From the NCBI GenBank assembly GCA_964576705.1, contig CAZNVI010000022.1, positions 1 through 17,406 on the forward strand: 17,406 nucleotides of DNA. Direction: 5' to 3'. The stretch is from CAYMDS01 sp964576705. GTDB lineage: Bacteria; Patescibacteriota; Microgenomatia; Levybacterales; UBA12049. Position 1 is the stretch's first letter; every line of letters starts with the position of its first letter. Below are positions 6,658 through 14,525 of this stretch, piece by piece. The translations under genes and the position numbers were made by a program. Under the pieces are notes generated by a model. It was not told the DNA's origin. It ran no database searches and was given only the letters and a program-made list of their open reading frames with translations.

Positions 6658-6719
6658 GGATTTATAGCGGATCAACACAGATTTTATTCGCGTAAATCAG
6701 CTAAAGATCTGTGGTAATC
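6658..6719. repeat. Inverted array of degenerate 10-11-nt units, rpsO-pnp gap
   Basis: GAT trinucleotides at 6659, 6670 and 6680 (steps of 11 and 10) sit in units such as GGATTTATAGC and GGATCAACAC. The complementary ATC recurs at 6696, 6707 and 6717 (again 11 and 10). The arms CACAGAT (6676-6682) and ATCTGTG (6707-6713) form a perfect 7-bp stem. In the transcript this would be a hairpin before pnp, a place where many bacteria have a pnp processing or autoregulation site. No U-tract follows, so it is not an obvious terminator. Confidence 0.5.
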
Positions 6720-6734
6720 AAAAGATACATATAG

Positions 6735-6740
6735 TATACT
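6735..6740 (+). promoter_or_regulatory. Possible pnp -10 box
   Basis: TATACT lies 57 nt before the pnp ATG. No good -35 is seen at the right distance. A weak GAAAGG at 6779-6784 is a distant Shine-Dalgarno candidate, 13 nt before the ATG. Readthrough from rpsO is an alternative source of pnp message. Confidence 0.25.
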
Positions 6741-6797
6741 CTAGATAGTAATAATCCACGTTGGCCACACTAAGTAGTGAAAGGTAAATCATAATAC

Positions 6798-9191
6798 ATG
6801 AATAAAAAAACCTCGGTTTCAACCGAATTTGCAGGTAAAACAATTACATATGAGATAGGCGAGCTCGCTCTACAAGCGACTAGTTCAATCTTAGCCCGCG
6901 TAGGTGATACAGTCGTATTGGCAACTGTAGTATTAGGTCGCGAGAGTACGCTTGATTACTTCCCGCTTTCTGTCGAATATGTCGAAAGGCTTTATGCAGG
7001 CGGAAGGATTAAAGGTTCACGTTGGGTAAAGCGTGAGGGTCGGCCTTCAGACGAGGCAGTGCTTACAGGTAGATTAATTGACCGCTCTATACGTCCATAT
7101 TTTCCGAAAGATTATAAAAGGGAAGTACAGGTCATGGTGACTATGCTTTCAGTAGATGGCGAACATGATCCGGATATTCTTGCAATGAATGCAGTGTCAG
7201 CAGCGCTTGCCATATCGCCCATCCCCTGGAGCGGTCCGATAGCAGCAATTCGGGTAGGTTTTGTCAGAGGAGAGAAAGATGAAGCAGAATATATACTCAA
7301 TCCCACAACTACGGAAATGAGCTTTTCTGATTTAGATTTAGTGGTTTCACAATCACGGGATAAAACAGTGATGATTGAGGCAGGTGCCAAGCAAGTTCCC
7401 GAAGATGTAATGCTTGAGGCCATAAAAAGAGCACAGCTAGAAACGCATAAATTTATAGCATTTATCGATGATTTAGTCGGCAAAGTAGGACAACAAAAAG
7501 AAACAGTTACCCCAAATACAGCCGTATCTGAATTGGCAAAGCGCATTGAGAAGATGTATAAAGATGAAATTTCAGAACTCGCTAAATCCAAGGCGATGAA
7601 AGAGCGTTCAGGGGATGAGTCTGAGTCGTTGATTGATTCGATTTACGAACAAGAAAGAATCAATGATCCTGAAGTAGATAGAAAGAACATTATAAAAGCT
7701 GTTGAATATGTAATGTTTCAGACTATCCGTTCAATGGTAGTTAAGAAACAAAAACGCGTGGATGGTCGTGCGATGGATGAGCTGCGTGAGTTATCAGCTA
7801 GAGTGAGCATCTTACCTCGTACTCACGGTTCAGCTATTTTTCAAAGAGGTATCACGCAGGCTTTGACCATAGCAACTTTAGGATCACCACGTATGGAGCA
7901 GCTCATCGAGTCAGCAGAAGGTGAAGAATCCAAGAGATATATCCATCATTATTCTATGCCGCCGTATTCAGTCGGCGAGGCAGGACGTATCGGCTTCACG
8001 TCGCGTCGCGAGATAGGACACGGAGCATTGGCAGAGCGTGCATTAGAACCTGTAATTCCTAGTAAAGATAAATTCCCGTACACTATTCGATTAGTGTCTG
8101 AAATAACTTCATCAAACGGGTCTACGTCTATGGCATCAACCTGCGGATCTACTCTCGCTCTCATGGATGCCGGAGTTCCGATTACAAAACCTGTAGCCGG
8201 AATCTCTATCGGGATGATGTCTTATCCCTTCGGGTCTACGAAGAAAGATGAATATGTCCTTTTGACTGACATCATAGGCCTTGAAGATTTTTCAGGTGAT
8301 ATGGATTTCAAAGTGGCAGGTACGGATACAGGAATTACAGCAATTCAACTTGACGTAAAAGTGCCAGGACTGACTATAGAGCAAATCGCTGAGATTTTTG
8401 ACCGTGCTAAGTCAGCAAGAATGATTATTCTTGAGAAAATGAATGCCGCGATTTCCGAGCCACGTGATACAGTTTCTGTATACGCGCCGAAAATAGAGAT
8501 GCTTCAGATACCGGTTGAAAAAATCGGTGAGCTTATCGGTCCTGGAGGGAAAGTGATTAAAAACATAATTGCGACGACTGGTGCGGAAGTAGATGTAGAA
8601 GACGATGGATTTGTCACTATTACGGGAACTAATGAGGAGCAGGTAGAGAAGGCACTTGGTATAGTCCAGGGAATCACAAAAGACGTAAATCCAGGCGAAG
8701 TTTACGAGGGTGAAGTGAAGCGTATTTTACCATTTGGTGCATTTGTCGAGTTTTTACCAGGTAAAGAAGGAATGGTGCATGTTTCCAAAATGGCACAAGG
8801 TTTCGTCAATAGTCCTGAAGATGTAGTTACTATCGGGCAGAAAGTGACCGTTAAAATTATAGAAATTGATGATCAAGGTAGAATTAATCTGACCATGATT
8901 CTCGATGATAGCGGAACCGGTTCAGAACGGGAAGAATCTCGTGAACCTCGCTCTTCTTATGGTAATCGAGGCGGAGGTCGTGGAGGATATGGAGATCGGC
9001 CACGCGGTGGGCGATCTTTTGGTGGTAGTCGCGGTGCCGGGCCACGAAGTTTTGGTCGCGATCAAGGAGGATTCCGTGAAGAGAGAAGAGATGACACCAG
9101 GTCTACGCATCCTTTATCACGACAGTTTCAGCGGGAACGCGCACAGACACAAATACCCCGAAGAAGAACTACCCGCAAGGCCCACTATTAG
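6798..9191 (+). CDS. pnp: Polyribonucleotide nucleotidyltransferase (PNPase) with long RGG-rich tail
   Basis: This 797-residue protein is a 3'-5' phosphorolytic exoribonuclease and RNA-tailing enzyme that acts as a trimer. Domains in order are RNase PH 1 (about 10-145), a helical linker (about 146-315), RNase PH 2 (about 319-560), KH and S1. The second PH core contains RREIGHGALAERAL, GSTSMASTCGSTLALMDAGV and DMDFKVAGTDTG, with the catalytic acidic residues present. KH starts near 571 (IPVEKIGELIGPGGKVIKN) and S1 near 632 (GEVYEGEVKRILPFGAFVEF). Residues about 704-797 form an extra tail rich in Gly, Arg, Tyr and Phe (GGGRGGYGDRPRGGRSFGG). E. coli PNPase has 711 residues, so most of the extra length is this tail. 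It follows rpsO by 154 nt. The last 30 residues lose the RGG pattern but stay basic, so a late frameshift is possible but not indicated. Confidence 0.96.
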   Translation: MNKKTSVSTEFAGKTITYEIGELALQATSSILARVGDTVVLATVVLGRESTLDYFPLSVEYVERLYAGGRIKGSRWVKREGRPSDEAVLTGRLIDRSIRPYFPKDYKREVQVMVTMLSVDGEHDPDILAMNAVSAALAISPIPWSGPIAAIRVGFVRGEKDEAEYILNPTTTEMSFSDLDLVVSQSRDKTVMIEAGAKQVPEDVMLEAIKRAQLETHKFIAFIDDLVGKVGQQKETVTPNTAVSELAKRIEKMYKDEISELAKSKAMKERSGDESESLIDSIYEQERINDPEVDRKNIIKAVEYVMFQTIRSMVVKKQKRVDGRAMDELRELSARVSILPRTHGSAIFQRGITQALTIATLGSPRMEQLIESAEGEESKRYIHHYSMPPYSVGEAGRIGFTSRREIGHGALAERALEPVIPSKDKFPYTIRLVSEITSSNGSTSMASTCGSTLALMDAGVPITKPVAGISIGMMSYPFGSTKKDEYVLLTDIIGLEDFSGDMDFKVAGTDTGITAIQLDVKVPGLTIEQIAEIFDRAKSARMIILEKMNAAISEPRDTVSVYAPKIEMLQIPVEKIGELIGPGGKVIKNIIATTGAEVDVEDDGFVTITGTNEEQVEKALGIVQGITKDVNPGEVYEGEVKRILPFGAFVEFLPGKEGMVHVSKMAQGFVNSPEDVVTIGQKVTVKIIEIDDQGRINLTMILDDSGTGSEREESREPRSSYGNRGGGRGGYGDRPRGGRSFGGSRGAGPRSFGRDQGGFREERRDDTRSTHPLSRQFQRERAQTQIPRRRTTRKAHY

Positions 9192-9196
9192 CTGAA

Positions 9197-9232
9197 AAGT
9201 ATCAAAGGTATCAAAAGTACCACATGTGTCAC
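9197..9232. repeat. Left array: four degenerate 9-nt units after pnp
   Basis: The units AAGTATCAA, AGGTATCAA, AAGTACCAC and ATGTGTCAC run head to tail immediately after the pnp stop. Their consensus, RRGTATCAM, is the reverse complement of the units at 9360-9386, so the two arrays face each other across the intergenic region. Confidence 0.6.
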
Positions 9233-9341
9233 GAGTTATTTTAGCAATCAGTTTTCAGTTGTCTGTATTTAGCTACCAGTTTGTCTATTGTCGGGCTATA
9301 GGTTTATAGACTGACAAGTTGATATCTGATAATCGACCACC

Positions 9342-9395
9342 ATTATTCCTATTATTCCCGTGATACTTGTGATACTTGTGATACCCGTGCTACTC
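9342..9395. repeat. Right array: six degenerate 9-nt units before the Lon-like gene
   Basis: Consecutive 9-mers are ATTATTCCT, ATTATTCCC, GTGATACTT, GTGATACTT, GTGATACCC and GTGCTACTC. The central ones are the reverse complement of the left array. The last unit overlaps the putative -10 of the Lon-like gene. Between the arrays, GTCTAT (9283-9288) and ATAGAC (9306-9311) could also pair. No gene was found between 9192 and 9402. Confidence 0.65.
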
Positions 9396-9396
9396 T
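9388..9396 (+). promoter_or_regulatory. Possible extended -10 of the Lon-like gene
   Basis: TGC followed by TACTCT ends 6 nt before the ATG at 9403. The spacing is the same as at rpsO, but the hexamer is a poor match. TATAGT at 9397-9402 abuts the ATG and is too close to drive this start. Confidence 0.3.
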
Positions 9397-9402
9397 TATA
9401 GT

Positions 9403-10554
9403 ATGGATGCATTAGCCAAAGCCGCAGCAGAAGATAAAAGTTTATCTGACAATGGAGCAGTAAATACTGATACTACATTTAATGATTCACAAGATAATTC
9501 AAATGATCAGGTTCATAAGCTTCAATTAAAAATTGAGAATACCATAATGCCCTCAGACCTTAAGCAAATGTTAATGGATCGAGTGGCGCGATTAGAATTA
9601 ATAAAGAAGGGTTCAGGATTCATGAGCCCTACTTATATTACAGAATATGAAAGTATATCTACATATATAAACTGGACCACTGCGCTTCCTTGGGAGAAAG
9701 AGTCAGAAGATATTTTGGATCTTGTGAAAGCTAAACAAATTCTTGATAAAAATCATTTCGGTATTGAAAACATAAAAAACGCGATACTTGAGTATTTGGC
9801 TACGATTATTCTAAATAAAAAAAGAAAAGAGGGACACACCATGGCTCATGCGCCTGTGCTTTTTTTAGTGGGGCTTGCTGGTACCGGAAAAACTACACTG
9901 GCAGTTTCAGTAGCTGAAGCTTTAGGTCGTCAGTTTGCGCGTATACCATTTGGCGGCATGAGTGACTCCAGGGTCATAAGAGGGCAGTCACGTGCATTTG
10001 CTGATGCCGAACCTGGTGCCATTATTAAAAGTTTAATTAAGGCAGGTACTAAAAACCCTGTTATTTTACTTGATGAACTTGACCGGGTTACAGAATCAGC
10101 TAGAGGTGACATTATGGGAACATTACTTGAGCTATTAGATCCGGGACAAAATAAAGCGTTTGTAGACCACTATGTTGATTATCCTGTAAATTTATCTAAC
10201 GTACTTTTTATATCTACCGGTAACAATACCACTAATATTTCAACTGCTGTACTTGACCGTATGCAAATACTACCCATGCCATCATATTCTGATGAAGAAA
10301 AAATTGCTATTGCGCGTGGATATTTGTTTTCAAGAATAAGGGATGAAATCGGGTTATCTGAGGGTGAATTGACGATCGATGAGAATCTTTGGCCGCAGAT
10401 TATCCGTCCGCTCGGATATGATTCAGGTATCAGAAGTTTGGATAGAATAGTTTCCGGAATCTGCAGAAAAGCTGCGAGAGTAATCGTTGAAGGGGGAGCG
10501 ACCTCAGTTCATTTAACAGGAGAAAATCTTAAACAGTTCTTACCGACTTGGTAA
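9403..10554 (+). CDS. Lon-type AAA+ ATPase lacking the protease domain
   Basis: The 383 residues match the middle of Lon protease. A polar N-terminus (1-38) leads into a Lon-like helical segment (about 39-110) containing INWTTALPWEKES, equivalent to Lon DWLLSLPW. The AAA+ core has Walker A GLAGTGKT (157-164, K163), Walker B VILLDE (220-225), sensor 1 N274, arginine finger R286 in LDRM, and sensor 2 R344 in GIRSLDR. ATPase residues are therefore intact. The protein stops at LKQFLPTW, exactly where Lon passes into its S16 Ser-Lys protease domain, and RNase J starts 22 nt later, so no protease remnant exists. The large N-terminal LON substrate domain is also missing. It may unfold or remodel proteins, or pass them to another peptidase. 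Its place between pnp and rnj hints at a link to RNA decay, which is speculation. The start at 9403 is probable. Confidence 0.85.
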   Translation: MDALAKAAAEDKSLSDNGAVNTDTTFNDSQDNSNDQVHKLQLKIENTIMPSDLKQMLMDRVARLELIKKGSGFMSPTYITEYESISTYINWTTALPWEKESEDILDLVKAKQILDKNHFGIENIKNAILEYLATIILNKKRKEGHTMAHAPVLFLVGLAGTGKTTLAVSVAEALGRQFARIPFGGMSDSRVIRGQSRAFADAEPGAIIKSLIKAGTKNPVILLDELDRVTESARGDIMGTLLELLDPGQNKAFVDHYVDYPVNLSNVLFISTGNNTTNISTAVLDRMQILPMPSYSDEEKIAIARGYLFSRIRDEIGLSEGELTIDENLWPQIIRPLGYDSGIRSLDRIVSGICRKAARVIVEGGATSVHLTGENLKQFLPTW

Positions 10555-10559
10555 TTCTG

Positions 10560-10568
10560 TGGTACAAT
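10560..10568 (+). promoter_or_regulatory. Extended -10 promoter of the RNase J gene
   Basis: TGG followed by TACAAT (10563-10568) ends 8 nt before the ATG at 10577. A weak -35, TTACCG (10540-10545), has a 17-nt spacer and lies inside the end of the preceding gene. Transcription would start about 2 nt before the ATG, so the message is probably leaderless. Confidence 0.5.
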
Positions 10569-10576
10569 ACCATCTA

Positions 10577-12283
10577 ATGGGCCAGGAAAATTTACCAACC
10601 TCTTTATCTCCAAAGCAGGATCACATTTCATTTATTCCACTCGGCGGTATAGAAGATGTAACCAGAAATCTTTACGTTTATGAATACAAAGATGAAATAT
10701 TGTTAGTAGATTGTGGTATCGGATTTGCTGACGAAACGATGTTGGGAGTGGATCTTATGCTTCCTGATATCACATATCTATTACAATCAAGTAAAAAGAT
10801 TGTAGGGTTACTTTTGTCGCATGGACATGAAGATCATATCGGAGCAGTGCCATTTCTGATTCCGGAACTATATAAAAAAAAGGGTACATTCCCTATTTAC
10901 GCCTCAAGATTAACCGCTGCATTGACGAATGAGAAATTAAAGGAATTCGGAATTTCTTCTAGTGTAAAAACAGTAAACATCGATGAAGAAAATATAGTTA
11001 AACTGGGTAATTTCACTGCTTCATTTATTCGCATTACCCATTCAGTTCCTGACTCTTCCCATATTTTTATAACAACTCCTGTAGGTAATTTTTATCATGG
11101 AGCAGATTTTAAATTTGATTTTACACCCTTTGATATGAAGCCTTCAGATCTACAGTCAATTGCAAAAACATCCAAAAAAGGTGTTTTGGCTTTGATGTCT
11201 GATTGTTTAGGGTCGGAGCGTGAAGGGTTTTCGCATTCTGAAGATAAATTATCAGATAACATTTCACAAGCAATGGAGGATTGTAAAGGTAAGTTTTTCA
11301 TAACGACCTATTCTTCCAATATCTCACGGATAAATCAAACAATTGCAGCAGCTGAAAAGCATGGAAGAAAAATGTGTTTTGTGGGACGGTCTCTAATTAA
11401 AGTGAAAGATTTAGGTAAACGTCTGGAGTTGTTAAATATGAAAGCTGATACAGAGGTAAAAATTGAGGAATTGAAAAATTTCAGTGACGATAAAATCGTA
11501 TTGATGGTGGCGGGGAGTCAAGGGCAGCAAAACTCGGCTTTAACACGCATTGCAGAGAATGAACATAAGAGTATCAGAATTTTACCGGATGATATGGTAG
11601 TATTTTCTTCAGATACAATCCCAGGAAATGAAATATCTGTGAATTCGCTTATAGATACTATTGCTAAAAGAGGTGCGAAAGTAATTTATTCAGACTTAAC
11701 GAGCGATTATCATGTATCAGGACACGGATACTCAAAAGATTTAATGCTACTTATTTCACTTACTAAACCACGATTTGCAGTACCTATAAGCGGTACCTAT
11801 AGACACATGATTGCCTACAGATCAAATGCTTTAAAGATGCAATATAAAAAATCCCAAGTTCCTTTAATCGAAAACGGTCAGGAATTAATATTCACAGAAG
11901 AAGGAGTGTCCAAGGGGCGTAGGATTCCGATTAAAAATGTATATGTTGATCAAGTTTCAGGTGAGGAAGTAGAAAGTTTCATATTAAGAGACAGGGAAAA
12001 ACTCGCTCATGACGGGATAATTGTTATCATGGCTGAGGTCAGTACTTCAGACGGACAGTTGGGGGATGATTTCGGGCTTGTAACGAAAGGTTTTGCGGGA
12101 GTAGATATTCCTTCGCTTGAAAAAGGTCTGAAAAAAGTGATTAAAGAAAAGCTAAGTACGAAAAAGGAAAGAGTAGGTAATTGGGTACATATGAGACGAT
12201 TTATAGAAGGATTAGCTACTCGTTATATAGACCGTAAGCTTCAAAGAAAACCTCTGGTTATGTCTGTGATTATCGAAGTTTAA
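10577..12283 (+). CDS. rnj: Ribonuclease J, metallo-beta-lactamase / beta-CASP family
   Basis: This 568-residue protein is the usual RNase J length. It is a zinc-dependent 5'-3' exonuclease and endonuclease for mRNA decay and rRNA maturation. The start IPLGGIEDVTRNLYVYEY matches the RNase J IPLGG-x-GEIGKN pattern. Metal ligands are H82, H84, D86 and H87 (SHGHEDHIG), H155 (THSVPDS) and D177 (GADFKFD). The beta-CASP region ends with the HVSGH motif (379-383), and a C-terminal domain follows. No membrane segment is seen. A longer reading from GTG at 10559 is open, but the ATG at 10577 matches the family start and the predicted transcript start. It follows the Lon-like gene by 22 nt and converges on a minus-strand gene 9 nt beyond its stop, with no terminator visible between them. 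Confidence 0.95.
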   Translation: MGQENLPTSLSPKQDHISFIPLGGIEDVTRNLYVYEYKDEILLVDCGIGFADETMLGVDLMLPDITYLLQSSKKIVGLLLSHGHEDHIGAVPFLIPELYKKKGTFPIYASRLTAALTNEKLKEFGISSSVKTVNIDEENIVKLGNFTASFIRITHSVPDSSHIFITTPVGNFYHGADFKFDFTPFDMKPSDLQSIAKTSKKGVLALMSDCLGSEREGFSHSEDKLSDNISQAMEDCKGKFFITTYSSNISRINQTIAAAEKHGRKMCFVGRSLIKVKDLGKRLELLNMKADTEVKIEELKNFSDDKIVLMVAGSQGQQNSALTRIAENEHKSIRILPDDMVVFSSDTIPGNEISVNSLIDTIAKRGAKVIYSDLTSDYHVSGHGYSKDLMLLISLTKPRFAVPISGTYRHMIAYRSNALKMQYKKSQVPLIENGQELIFTEEGVSKGRRIPIKNVYVDQVSGEEVESFILRDREKLAHDGIIVIMAEVSTSDGQLGDDFGLVTKGFAGVDIPSLEKGLKKVIKEKLSTKKERVGNWVHMRRFIEGLATRYIDRKLQRKPLVMSVIIEV

Positions 12284-12292
12284 GATAGAATT

Positions 12293-12550
12293 TTATTCTA
12301 CTTCTTTGATCGGATTACCATTTTCATCAAGCCATAGTCGCGGGTCATCTTCACTAATTGGCAGTCGGATAGGTTTATTTTTTTTATCCAATGATCGTAC
12401 GGATGTGGGTTTAATCGGTGTGGGAGCTATAATATTTGTATTTTCAGAACCTGTATTATTATAAATCAAAAAAAATATCGCACACAGGATCACTATAAAT
12501 ACTACTGCTATAACTAACAATATTTTACGTGTAAAAATAGATTTAAACAT
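12293..12550 (-). CDS. Small membrane-anchored protein of unknown function
   Basis: I do not recognise this 85-residue protein. It begins MFKSIFTRK, a short basic stretch, followed by one hydrophobic segment (about 10-31) and then a polar tail rich in Pro, Asp, Glu and Lys with APTPIKPT and LWLDENGNPI. The layout suggests a signal anchor with the tail outside. A GTG at 12568 would add six residues, but the ATG is preferred because an extended -10 (TGT plus TATAAA) ends exactly 6 nt before it. It lies 24 nt after the stop of the large surface-protein gene on the same strand, so it may also be read from that transcript. Overlap in theme (membrane anchor, Pro/Thr content) suggests both act at the cell envelope. 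Confidence 0.65.
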   Translation of the reverse strand: MFKSIFTRKILLVIAVVFIVILCAIFFLIYNNTGSENTNIIAPTPIKPTSVRSLDKKNKPIRLPISEDDPRLWLDENGNPIKEVE

Positions 12551-12556
12551 ATAAAA

Positions 12557-12565
12557 TTTATAACA
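12557..12565 (-). promoter_or_regulatory. Extended -10 promoter of the small membrane protein
   Basis: On the minus strand TGT precedes TATAAA (12557-12562), which ends 6 nt before the ATG at 12550. This is the same geometry as rpsO. No -35 was assigned. Confidence 0.4.
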
Positions 12566-12574
12566 CACTTATGA

Positions 12575-14507
12575 TTACGGCGCTAACGTATTGGTGGGAC
12601 CAGCTTGGATTGCACAATAACTCACCCATATTCTCGTAAAATGTGTCCCCCGGGATGAGTCATTGCCGGTAAAGTTTTTTACAAATTTTAATTTGCTTGT
12701 ATCTGAACCAAGATTAATTTCTCGCCACTCATGTTGGGGTCTTACAGCATCCAGCCGGGATAGTAAGGGCGCATTGCCTGTTAGTATAGGACATGTATAC
12801 CAGTCGCCGCCACTATTCCTAAATACTCTTTCTAAATTAGTGGTACCCGAACCGATGCCGGGAAAATCATAGTTTACTATTCGACCGTCAGCAAAAGGCG
12901 TGTAGTTAAGAGGTGTTCTCCATTCGCCTACATCGATACAATTTATTGAGGCTAGTTCGCTATCTGTTCCTGCCGAATTTACAGAGCTTATGTCAACAGT
13001 GCTCGTTTCATTGCTTTGGTGATTAGGTCCGGCTGGACGATTCGCGCTTTCATCAGGAAATATCACCGGTCCACGCTCATTCGGTATACCATGCCAACCC
13101 CAGTCAGCACCTACTTTTATAGGTTTAGTTATATCGATATTTGGAAATGCGGAGTCTGCGCCGGAAATTTCAAATTCTTGAATGATTTCATTATTACCTC
13201 TGCCTAAATTTGTTGTATATGGTAAAAGAGTGTTGACATATGTGCATGATAATAAAGGCGGGGTNNNNNNNNNNNNNNNNNNNNNNNNNNNNNNNNNNNN
13301 NNNNNNNNNNNNNNNNNNNNNNNNNNNNNNNNNNNNNNNNNNNNNNNNNNNNNNNNNNNNNNNNTTTTTGTGCTCTTTGTTCGCTAACCCATTGTCCTTT
13401 TCCTTCAAAAAACTTTACGAAGATATATGCATGATTATCGTCTCTTGTCGGATTCATGCAGAATTGAAAGTTCGCCTGTTGGAATCCGTTTACAGGATTA
13501 ATATTTTCAAGCTTTAAATCATATGAAGGCGCCAGAGTTTGGTTTACACTGCAAGCATGGCTCATATTCCCGGTAGGATTTACAGGAGCCGGAGTAGGAG
13601 TTAGAGTAGCGCCTGGTGGGGGTGTATTAGTGGGGTCAGTGGGAGGGCCACCGGTTCCGCATTTAATTTGATATTCCATAGCTCCTAGTGTCCATCCTGT
13701 ATGATCAGGAAGGGTTTCTCCGGGACCATCTACTAAACCGTCAGAATTTCTGTCACACCAACCATCAGGACCATCGTTGGCTTCAAGGCATGTGTTTCGG
13801 GTACTTGGATAACCATGACAGAAATTATCATCAGATGTATCATCCGGAGTTCCGCCAGTAAACGGCGCTGCCCCACAAGAACAAGCAGTGGCTGACGGCG
13901 GTGGTGTAGTGGGTGTCGCTGTTGCGCCGGGAGGTGGCGTTGCTGTTGAACCGGGAGGTGGCGGTGCACTCGTGTTAGTTGGAGTAGTCGTATCCTGAAC
14001 GCATCGTCCAGCATACGGGTTTTGTCTGTCGCCGTTAAAACCTGGTTTTGCTTCACATTTAAAGTACCATCTGCAAGAATATTGATTCGGATTGGTGCTA
14101 TATCGGGAGGATCCAAAACATATATCTATTGCGTTTTGAGCAGTACAAGTAACAGTATTTATACTTGAGTTAGGATTATCAACGCAGTTTCCCCCGACGC
14201 TTCTGCATGCTGGATCAGAACTGCAAGCTAGATTCTTGTCAACTATAGTTTGCTCTGACCAGCTAAGCGTATTAGCGTTAGAAGTGAGATCTGCGCATTT
14301 TTCAGGTATCCATTTGCAACCGTCAATCAATTGGCAAGAGTTTATATTGCCTACCGCACCGCACATAGCTGCTTTAGTATTTGTATTCGTTCTCTGGCGG
14401 GATAAGCTAAGGGTGAGCGAAATAGTGAAAATACTCACGAGAAAAAACACAACAGAAATCATTACCAGTGCTTTATTGGTGCGGAATTTATTTAATAAAT
14501 TTTTCAC
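12575..14507 (-). CDS. Large membrane-anchored, Cys-rich surface protein, interrupted by an assembly gap
   Basis: This is one gene in two readable parts. From the GTG at 14507 there are 381 residues before the gap; after it, 229 residues run to the TAA at 12575. The parts are in different frames across the 100 N, expected if the gap length is nominal. N-terminal residues 13-36 (ALVMISVVFFLVSIFTISLTLSLS) form a signal anchor. A Cys-rich region (about 49-170) suggests disulfides and export. Two Pro/Thr/Ala/Gly linkers (about 173-207 and 288-311) separate globular parts; the middle part contains CDRNSDGLVDG (251-261), a DxNxDG calcium-binding loop. The region before the gap and the tail (VGEWRTPLNY, WVSYCAIQ) resemble no family I can name. 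It is probably an extracellular adhesin-like or envelope protein, by architecture only. The start is preferred because residues 1-12 are basic and it follows a promoter. Confidence 0.75.
13265..13364. other. Assembly gap, 100 N
   Basis: Exactly 100 undetermined bases, the usual placeholder for a scaffold join of unknown size. It lies inside the surface-protein gene. Any open reading frame translated across it is an artefact. Confidence 0.98.
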
Positions 14508-14525
14508 TGTTTCAGGTATATATTC

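Noticed and set aside
7112..7591. Minus-strand open frame of 159 residues
   Set aside because: Shadow of pnp; low-complexity Ser-rich translation with no family features.
8905..9195. Possible frameshift near the 3' end of pnp, since another frame ends in YPEEELPARP
   Set aside because: The annotated frame stays basic and RNA-binding-like to its stop, and nothing in the sequence marks a slip site. Without reads or homologues it cannot be supported.
9195..9395. Nonamer arrays as a DnaA-box replication origin or a CRISPR array
   Set aside because: The units do not resemble TTATCCACA, no dnaA or dnaN is near, and 9-nt units without spacers are not CRISPR repeats.
13182..13517. Open frames running across the N gap on both strands
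   Set aside because: They exist only because N codons are not stops. The minus-strand start near 13408 (MKEKDNG...) is out of frame with the real surface protein before the gap.
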